Assembly (NCBI GenBank): GCA_038373865.1
Contig: JAXGGA010004485.1
Location: 23,848-87,847 of the forward strand
Source: Uloborus plumipes
Taxonomy: Eukaryota; Arthropoda; Arachnida; Araneae; Uloboridae
Direction of reading: 5' to 3'
DNA length: 64,000 bases
Made by a program: the position numbers and the translations under genes. Below, piece after piece: positions 56,950-64,000 of this stretch. Each line of letters opens with the position of its first letter. Position 1 is the first letter of the stretch. Under the pieces are notes generated by a model. The model was not told where the DNA came from and did no database searches. It saw only the letters and a program-made list of their open reading frames with translations.

Positions 56950-58383
56950 CTCTGGAATAATATGACCACTTCTACACCATCTGCAACAGTTTGGACAGCT
57001 CAAATCAGAGCAACTGCCTCTTGAACACGCATCAGTCGCATCATTTTCTTCATCTTCATCATCCGTGTCAGAAAATGTCACATCCTTTTCATCATCGTCA
57101 CCAGGAAAGTCCGTATCCTTTTCATCGTCTTCCAAATCTTCGGTGTCAGGAGCTCCTTTATCTGCTTCCTTTACATCGTCATTTCTTCGATCATGGGTGT
57201 CATCGGATTGTTTTGTCTGTACGGGTGCGACGTCCTCCAAACATTTTTCGGGACTGTCGTATTTGTTGTTGTTGTCAGTCACTTTGTGTTTCGTGATATC
57301 GGTTGAAATAGGACTTTGCTCTTTGGTCTCAGAAGTGCTATTTTGGACGCGCGTTTTATGTCTAGCAGCCTGGTGATTTTTCAAAAGCTCAGAAAATAAC
57401 TTATGTTTAGTAGATTGAGTGTCAGGCTGATTTGAAATTGTTGTTCTACGTGAATGTTGAGTGTAAGGCTGATTAGGGATATTTGTCCCATTCAAAGGCT
57501 GAACATTGTGTTGGTTAGATATGTTTGCACCGTGGAGGGAAGTTGATGTGTTGTCAGGCTCATCAGGAATAGTTGTTCCACCCAAATGTTGAGTATAATG
57601 TTGATTAGGAGTGTTTGTCTCATAGAAAGGCTGAGTATTAGGTTGGTTAGGATTTTTTACGCTGTGGAGGAAAGTTGATTTATTATCAGGCTTAGTTGCT
57701 CTAAGCAAAGGTTGATTGGGAATATTTGTACTATGCAAAGGCTGAGCATCAGGTTGGTTAGATGTATTTGAACCATGAGAAAATCCATCGCTTCTGTGAG
57801 CAGAAGACAAATTTACAAGAGAAAGGCTGAACAGTGACGTTGTGAATTGCTGCAGATGCTCTTGAAGAATACCAACGACATAGTTCGCTATCTGGAAAAC
57901 ATACTGCGAGTAGTACAACTGGTAAAGTGGAGAAGGGTTCGTGGCTGGTAGTTCATCTTCCCCTGTCGCTTTTACTATCACCCCTTCAAGCAAAGTTTCT
58001 ATCTTGAGCAAAAGATTCTGGACCAAATAGAAAGCATCCCTTATCGAGGAGTATTTTGGACGACTGTCAAAATGAACTTTTCTGAGGGGGGGAGGTCTTT
58101 TTATGTCATGATCATGGTGTTCCTGGGATGGACATTGGGGTTGCGTTTCGCCGCCCACTTCAGGGGTCTCTTTGTCTGTTATTGGCTGATCTTCCATTTC
58201 TTTGACGAACGTCAAAAGTTCTTCTAAATCATTTTTAATATTATATAAAGCATTCTTCGAATACTCGTCAAGACGCTTTTTCATTCCAGGAGAAATATTT
58301 TTCATGCTGGAATCACATCCCAACAGATGCGATCTTCTTCGTATAGTAGGATTTTGCACACTAGATAAGGATTTGTCTTCCAT
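56950..58383 (-). CDS. First coding exon of an unrecognised protein, 478 codons
   Basis: The ATG (context CCGAAAATGG) is the first in frame after an upstream TAG. The frame stays open to CCAGAG followed by GTAAGA, a good donor in phase 0; reading on adds VRFRN and a stop, so the exon probably ends at 56950. Residues 1-65 are charged, with a RRRSH patch and a likely helix at 35-62. Likely amphipathic helices lie at ~113-137 and 152-182. Residues ~205-325 carry about eight imperfect repeats around N.PNQP.TQP or TNIPNQ. A basic stretch follows (~330-355), then an acidic run (~405-448). Last comes a cluster of six Cys in 18 residues (CSRGSCSDLSCPNCCRWC). There is no signal peptide. I recognise no family; a nuclear or scaffold role is only a guess. 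It is unlike any transposon protein I know. Confidence 0.75.
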
Positions 58384-58987
58384 TTTCGGCTTAAACTTAA
58401 CTTTACTTTTTAAATAATTTGAACAATCTCTTGATTTTACATGCGACTAGATATACTTCAGAAATATTTTATCGTGACATTGAAGCTGAATACAACTTCA
58501 TGCCTCATGCTTTTTTCTTCTGAAAAAATCTGAAAAGTTAGTAAGACTTAAAATTAGAAATGAAAATTTTGATCTCACTTTTGCTATTAGATAATGTATA
58601 AATGATATCATATTTTTTCGACAAAAACTGATCAAATATAAAGCAAAGTTTCTGATAAGTTGCAGTTCAAATGGAACACTTATAAAATATAAGAGCCGCT
58701 CCTGTGCTTTCTTTACTGAAATTATGCTGCTTTTTAAGTGATGAAGGTAAAATTTTAGCATAAAACATAACTGTAAAGGAAGTACGTCATTAATTAGTAA
58801 AAATTAGCACTAGCTATTGGCAAAATTTCTTTTGACGATCTCTATATATTAATTTTAAAAAAGTGTTTTTCCTGAATCGTTTCTCATAAAACTAGGATTT
58901 TTAAACACTTACAGTGTACGTTTAATCACGTTAAGGCACTTATATTGCATTTCAGTTTCTTTAGTTTGATTTTAATCCTTTTTTTTT
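58384..58987. promoter_or_regulatory. 5' flank of the long minus-strand exon
   Basis: Upstream of the ATG on the minus strand the frame is closed by TAG at about 58450. No convincing TATA box or splice acceptor was identified in this AT-rich DNA, so the transcription start, or an upstream non-coding exon, remains open. Confidence 0.3.
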
Positions 58988-59462
58988 TTGGCAGACGATT
59001 TTTTTTGTAACAAAAATTTTTCATTCACGAGGGCATTTTTTTCTTTATGTATATTTAATAACTGGCAACAGATTAAAAATGAAATTAGAGACATTTTATT
59101 TACAGACGAGTTTTTTTTTTCTTTCTTTGATAAAATGTGTTTTGATGTTCTTTGTACTTTAATTTTTTTTTTTTTTTTGAAAACGATTGAGGAATTTTTC
59201 TACGGAAGAACTGTAACAGTTACATTCTTTACAAGGTGCGATAAAACTTTATTTATTCATTTATTTATTGTTTACCTGTCTATTTCATCTGATGAGAAGG
59301 GTATAGTTTGCTTTTAGAAATCAGTTTTAAGTGCTAAAAAGATATGTTTGGCATGATTTTCAGTCTCCGATAATCAAGAGAATAATGATCAGATGCTAGA
59401 ATGCCGATGTCGATGTACGGGAAAGTAGGCTCGTTTAGTTCTTGACAGAACTTCTTGTTTAT
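58988..59462 (+). repeat. Dispersed ~450-bp repeat, copy 2, uninterrupted
   Basis: This is the partner of 47014-47870. The sequence CGATGTACGGGAAAGTA continues to GGCTCGTTTAGTTCTTGACA without the 340-bp palindrome, so it serves as the empty site for that insertion. A 109-codon open frame (58988-59317) spans it, but the frame is not preserved in copy 1. Confidence 0.65.
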
Positions 59463-59784
59463 TATGCGTACTATTTAGTTCTCGTTTATTGAATGCTTTG
59501 AAGCCAAAGATAAATAAATAAATAGTAAAAATGAAATAAAAGAAATTTGCTTATTCTACACTGCTCGACATTGAAAATGCAACACCAAGAAGGAGTGGTC
59601 AGAAATTCATGCAAATTTTACCGTAGACGCACGTCACTGAGTTATGCAAATGATATGAAATGCGCAGCTCTCCGACGCACGTGAAGTAAGATATAAGAGA
59701 ATGAAGTTGAAAAGTGGGCTATGTTCATGTTGGTTTTTCTGCCAGACTAATTATCGGAGAAATTTGGTTTTTGTCTCGAAGGAT

Positions 59785-60089
59785 TATCATTCATTTCATT
59801 TCATTTCACCCTCCAGGGTCCCCCGTACCTACCAGCTTAGTGGTTTAACCGGGATAGGGCCCTGAAGAGCGCTCTGTTCTTAATTTTGAACCAGAACCTA
59901 GGGTCGAGCAAACCATAGGCCCTAGCACCCCCAGAGGTATCGTTTCACTTGGAGGACTTTGTGACCACGACATTTTTAACGACTCCCAGTCACCATTAAT
60001 CAAGACGGTGGATCTTTGATCGGCTGGGATCGAACCCGGGTCCCTCCGGACACGAGTCCGATGCCTTACCGATCGGGCCACCACGGCCC
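59785..60089 (-). mobile_element. tRNA-derived SINE, copy 4, inside Tc1
   Basis: A reversed copy with tail (GAAAT)n at the left and head at the right. A perfect 14-bp duplication TTGTCTCGAAGGAT (59771-59784 and 60090-60103) fixes both borders. It sits in the Tc1 5' untranslated part, just before the transposase ATG, so it is younger than the Tc1. It would place a reversed pol III unit upstream of the transposase. Confidence 0.93.
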
Positions 60090-60120
60090 TTGTCTCGAAG
60101 GATACGTGTGATAGGAGGAA

Positions 60121-61152
60121 ATGCCACGCCGTCCTCAACGAAGACACTTCCAGCATATAGACGACTTTACAAGGGGTATGGTGATCGGACTGAGAAGGGG
60201 AGGTTGGTCCATACGTCAAATTGCAGCTGATACCCACATGGATGCAAGCACTGTGCATCGGCTGTGTCGGAGATGGTTGGAAAGAGGAAATGTAGCCACA
60301 TTGAGGGGTGCAGGTGCAGCCAGAGTGACGTCAGACCGCTTGGATCGACGGATTCACCGACAAGCTGTGGCGGACCCGCAAGTCACTTGTACGTCGATTC
60401 TGCAGCACGTGCAAGGTACCCTGGATGTTCCTGTGTCGACCAGAACCATTTCCCGTCGACTGGTTGCACGTGGCCTGCAATCACGGCGCCCGCTAAGAAG
60501 ACTGCCATTGACCTCACAGCACAGACTACAACGTTTGGAATGGTGCCGGACCAGAGCGACGTGGATGGCAGAATGGCAAACCGTAGTGTTCTCAGATGAA
60601 TCCCGCTTCTGTTTGTCCAGCGATAGTCATCGCATACGTGTGTGGCGTCGACGTGGAGAAAGATCGAATCCGGCAGTAACTGTGGAACGCCCCACAGCGC
60701 GACAACGTGGCATAATGGTTTGGGGCGCTATTGCATACAATTCCGTATCACCTCTAGTTCGTATTCGGGGCACTATGACGGCCCAACGATATGTAGATAA
60801 TGTACTGCGGCCGGTGGCAATCCCCTACCTTCAGGGTCTGCCAAATGCAATTTTTCAACAGGATAACGCCCGGCCTCACAGTGCTCGAATCAGCCAACAT
60901 GCTCTACGAGGTGTACAGATGCTTTCCTGGCCACCATACTCTCCTGACTTGTCACCAATCGAACATGTGTGGGACGTGATTGGACGCCGTTTGCAGAACC
61001 TGCCACTGCCTCGTTCAGAGGACGAACTGTGGCAAATGGTTGAAAGGGAATGGAGTGCCATCCCTTAGGGCACCATCCGCAGGCTTATTGACTCCATGCC
61101 TAGACGTGTTTCTTCGTGCATCGCTGTCCGCGGTGGTCCTACTTCTTACTGA
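60121..61152 (+). pseudogene. Tc1-like transposase, complete except one late stop
   Basis: It reads from ATG (60121), MPRRPQRRHFQHIDDFTRGM, to TAG at 61066-61068 (315 codons). The same frame continues GTIRRLIDSMPRRVSSCIAV to TGA at 61150-61152. The TAG replaces a likely CAG. Helix-turn-helix regions: WSIRQIAADTHMDASTVHRL (~30-50) and the GTLDVPVSTRTISRRL part (~100-115). DDE residues: D of FSDESRF, D of FQQDNARPHSA, E of SPDLSPIEHVWD. All catalytic parts lie before the stop; only 27 terminal residues are lost, so the protein may keep some activity. Confidence 0.9.
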
Positions 61153-61967
61153 GCCGACGCCGTCCTCGCTCTAAATTTTGCTTATTTATTTTGAAATAAA
61201 TATCACTTATTGTTCCATGCTGTCTCTGTCTTCTTACCAAATTTCATCAATTTCTGACCACTCCTTCTTGGTGTTGCATTTTCAATGTCGAGCAGTGTAC
61301 ATAAAAGACTACTTTTGTATGCGTATGTCCGGGGTAAACTTCAAAACTACTGAACCGATTTTAACCATTTTTTCACCGTAGATAGCTGCAGTAACAGGGA
61401 GCAGGATAAGCTATAATTTATTTCTAAAAAGCTTAGTTTAAAAAAGTTATGGAAAATAGTAAATTTCATATAGTTTCCCCATTAAATGATTAAATTTTCA
61501 GTCCATTGTTGCAAAAATTTGTTGCCTGGCAACAACAATATTAATAGTGATCATAATGAAAATGTGAACCAAGGCTTCTCTGGAGTAAGTATGAAATTTA
61601 TTGCTTTCTTAGGATTTTTAGATTCATCTGTGCCAATAATCGCTAACGAGACTAAATAAAAAGATAATTGATTTTGGCAACAGTTAGAGAACAGAAAATG
61701 TTTATAGTCAAAAAATTTCTAAGTTAGGTACATAAGATGTTTTCACCAATGTAGTCACAAGGATATAAACTAATGATGGGACTTATTTTACGTGTAATGT
61801 TTGGAAATACTTGACTCCAGTGCGATTGATTTTACAGGGTGCGACAGAGAAACTTGCTGATTTTAATTGGATGCTAATTAGCAAGGAGTGGTCAGAAAGG
61901 AGTGGGAAGAGTCTCATTTTAAAGAGAGGGTCCTGAAGTTTTGTTATCTCATAGTTTAGTTGTCGCC

Positions 61968-62305
61968 ATGCGTTGGACAAAGGAGCAACGAGCGTTCGCC
62001 GCCGAATCTTACTTTTCAAATAATCTTTCGGTGGTCGCCACTAAACGTGCCTTCCGAACTCGGTTCAAGATTCAGCCCGTTGTTCCCATTCCTGGCTGGG
62101 AATCGACTGTTTTGTGGGTGAAAACATTCAGGTAAAGTGAGAGTGTGGCAAACAGAGGCCCAGGAGGTCAACGGATTTCCAGAACCCTAGAAAACGCCGA
62201 AAAAGTGAAGGAGTCGTTTTTGAGCTCTCCCAGTCGTTCGGCGCGTAAACACGCTGCTGCTTTGGGGATTTTTGATTGGACACGGAGACGAATTCTTCAC
62301 AACGA
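61968..62305 (+). pseudogene. DUF4817-type transposase fragment, copy C
   Basis: The N-terminal half (MRWTKEQRAFAAESYFSNNL) matches copies A and B. A G-to-T change turns a GAA codon into TAA at 62133-62135, and the frame continues beyond as in A. The copy is cut at 62305 before the shared internal deletion. Confidence 0.78.
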
Positions 62306-62664
62306 CCCTACTAAAAATGACCCATAGAAATCAATAGAAAAATCTATTGATATCAGTTCAGTTCTATTGATATGAACTGATTTCTACGGATGTCTCTATT
62401 GATATCAATAGACCCATAGAAATCAATAGAAAAATCTATTGATATGAACTGATTTCTACGGATGTCTCTATTGATATCAATAGACCCATAGAAATCAATA
62501 GAAAAATCTATTGATATCAGTTCAGTTCTATTGATATGAACTGATTTCTACGGATGTCTCTATTGATATCAATAGAAGCTATTGATATCTGTAGCCTATT
62601 GATCATATCCTCAATGGATATCAATAGATTTCTATGGTTGTCTCTATTGATATCAATAGAAGTT
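62306..62664 (+). repeat. Tandem repeat centred on CTATTGATATCAATAG
   Basis: Units of 92, 72 and 92 bp start ACCCATAGAAATCAATAG and end TCTATTGATATCAATAG (62319-62575). A degenerate fourth unit follows. Each contains the 16-bp perfect palindrome or half of it several times. The middle unit has lost CAGTTCAGTTCTATTGATAT. CCCTACTAAAAATGA precedes the first unit and may be an element end that truncated Helitron C. Confidence 0.75.
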
Positions 62665-63524
62665 AAACTTAAGTAAGTCTCGGTATAATTAGTGAGCTAT
62701 AGGAAGGTTATTAATAATAATTTTAAAAAAGCAGAAGAGTTTAAACTTTATAAATAAAGATAAATATAATTTTTAAATAATTGATTTTGACTGAAATTAA
62801 CTGATAAAATTTCTGACTTTTTAAAATATATGATATTACAGATTCATGGATTATGCCAGTCATTTTTTTCTTCCTTTTAAGTTTGAAAAAAATCAATAAT
62901 TTTATTTCAAATCATCACAGACCGCTATGGTTCAACCATTTATTTCAAAGTAGTCCGAGGGCCGGAGTCTCAAAATGAGTTTTAAACTAAGTTTTGTTCC
63001 GACAATTGAGGGGCAATTTTATTCTGCTGAAATACAACATAATCTTAGCTAAAGAACGTAAAATTCATAAAGTTCTCCAAAATATAATTCTCCATTAAAA
63101 GACAGTTATCGTAATTATTTGGAACTATTTTGCTCACACGATTTCATCTGGAGCGCATGAATATCAGAAAACGATTGTAACGTGATGTCATATAGAAACA
63201 GATTGGCCTTTCTTGCTAATATTCTGGACGATTTTGGAGAAGGGAGATTTTGTAACGTCATTTAATGATGTAGTCAACAATTTATATTTTTACATTCTGA
63301 CACTAACTTTAATGTGCAAGTTGGAGAAAACTGATTGATGTGAGGTAATAAAAATATAAAGAAACAAACAGTAAAACTCAACAATTCAATTCATTTTTTT
63401 GTTTTAATATCAGAACACTTTTTCCTTTTTCTTTTTTTAATATTGCATTGCAAAACACAAGTTTCAAAAAGTTGCCCCAGTAAAAAGGACCGGCTTCTGC
63501 AACCTTAGAAAATAGCCGGCACCG
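62665..63524. other. Unassigned AT-rich stretch
   Basis: No repeat ends or coding signal were recognised. Confidence 0.35.
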
Positions 63525-63626
63525 GCTTCCACCGTCTTGCTCGAAGCCGGTGCCGCCTTCAGCCGTCTTGCTTGAAGCCGGTACCGCCTTCAGCCGTCTG
63601 GCTTGAAGCCGGTACCGCCTTCAGCA
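63525..63626 (+). repeat. GC-rich minisatellite, 31-bp unit
   Basis: About three and a half units of CCGGTACCGCCTTCAGCCGT followed by CTTGCTTGAAG. GCCGGCACCGGCTTCCACCG just before is a diverged unit. It is not open in any frame through the array. The GC content contrasts sharply with the flanks. Confidence 0.75.
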
Positions 63627-64000
63627 GAGCCTGATTACCGCATGGACACGCGGGGCACAGGCCCCTCTTCTTAGATTTCAGGGGGGCCCAAAATCCTCTT
63701 ACTTTATCCAATGCCTCTTAAATACTAAATGCCTACTGTATATTTTACTAAAATGCCTACTGTATGTTTTACTATTATACTAAAAGCCTACTGTGTATGT
63801 CGACGTATATTTTTCTCTTAATAATTTGATAGCATTATTATTTTTTTTTAAGTTCGATCTTTGCACAAAACTTTTATTTCATTCTGGTATTGTAAGAATT
63901 TTTTTACTCGTAACACGTAACTGATATGAGAAGGGGTGGGGGCCCTGAAATAGAAATGTGCCCCATGTCCAATGTCAGAATGATTCGGGCTATGGCCTTC
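63627..64000. other. Possible repeat running off the window
   Basis: GACACGCGGGGCACAGGCCCC at 63643 and GGGGGCCCTGAAATAGAAATG with GTGCCCCATGTCC near the end are partly inverse (GGGGCAC...GTGCCCC). They may be internal TIRs or part of a larger element cut by the window edge. TACTAAA.GCCTACTGTATGTTTTACTA is repeated locally at 63725-63795. Confidence 0.35.

Larger units (their letters stand above)
59559..61297 (+). mobile_element. Tc1-like transposon (CACTGCTCGACATTG family)
   Basis: Long inverted ends, CACTGCTCGACATTGAAAAT continuing to GGTCAGAAATT (about 50 bp), are flanked by TA (59557-59558 and 61298-61299). Without the SINE (59785-60089) and one 14-bp duplication it is about 1.42 kb. It carries a transposase with a single late stop. 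Near-perfect TIRs suggest a young copy. Confidence 0.92.
59555..62305 (+). mobile_element. Helitron copy C (as A and B), split by Tc1 and 3' truncated
   Basis: Its 5' TCTA is at 59555-59558, and the remainder starts TACATAAAAGACTAC at 61298 after the Tc1-like element. It matches copies A and B up to CTTCACAACGA (62305), where a GATATC repeat takes over, so the 3' hairpin and CTAG are missing. It contains the same core-deleted transposon (from 61835, TA-CAGGGTGCG). Confidence 0.75.

Noticed and set aside
58988..59317. 109-codon plus-strand frame
   Set aside because: It falls in a dispersed repeat, is Phe/Lys-rich from T and A runs, and is broken in the paralogue at 47.0-47.4 kb.

Overview
The window is AT-rich eukaryotic DNA packed with nested transposable elements, with very little gene content. 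It most probably comes from an arthropod, and an arachnid or spider is the best guess. That guess rests on the mix of repeats (tRNA-derived SINEs with a GAAAT tail, several short Helitrons, Tc1-like elements, TA-flanked MITEs, DUF4817-type transposase fragments) and not on a diagnostic host gene. There are no operons, bacterial promoters, rRNA genes or CRISPR arrays, and most open frames are chance frames or transposon debris.

Layout. 0-4.3 kb: a TA-flanked MITE, a diverged ~0.65-kb repeat in three partial copies, one tRNA-like relic and one SINE, then unassigned DNA. 4.35-6.7 kb: a 2.3-kb near-palindrome holding splice-flanked exon-like pieces. 6.8-8.1 kb: a TIR element with a nested Harbinger-like MITE, and a second MITE. 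8.1-12.3 kb: mostly unassigned, with two candidate host exons. 12.27-15.6 kb: two abutting Helitrons, each carrying a core-deleted DNA transposon. 16.1-17.96 kb: MITEs. 17.97-20.5 kb: two small mirror-image elements that carry four hammerhead ribozyme motifs. 20.8-23.9 kb: foldback and hAT MITEs, a Helitron fragment and a candidate exon. 25.9-33.3 kb: Tc1-like copies, two copies of a 0.78-kb TIR element and one SINE. 34.6-42.6 kb: a stack of at least four transposition layers. 43-46.7 kb: a reversed Helitron, then short tandem repeats. 47.5-47.8 kb: a perfect 308-bp palindrome. 48.6-53.2 kb: remnants of a multicopy arthropod ORF and a Tc1-like element split by a Helitron. 53.8-56.3 kb: a reversed Helitron with a SINE. 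56.95-58.4 kb: the only long non-transposon coding exon. 59.55-62.3 kb: a Helitron split by a nearly intact Tc1-like element that itself holds a SINE. The end holds a GATATC-centred tandem repeat and a GC-rich minisatellite.

Host genes. The minus strand has a 478-codon first exon (58383-56950) ending in a good splice donor. It encodes an unrecognised protein with two helical segments, NxPNQP repeats, an acidic stretch and a cysteine cluster. Two more splice-bounded minus-strand exons (21781-21543 and 9627-9477) may belong to the same gene, whose large introns would then hold most of the transposons. The first two agree in phase; the third does not follow directly, so at least one exon is missing or it belongs to another gene.

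Most interesting observation: four hammerhead ribozyme motifs sit as outward-facing pairs in two short elements with 11-bp and 14-bp target-site duplications. Stem II shows a compensatory A-U to U-A change. This looks like a small, non-autonomous, ribozyme-bearing retroelement (Penelope-like or retrozyme-like) with a mirrored dimer structure.
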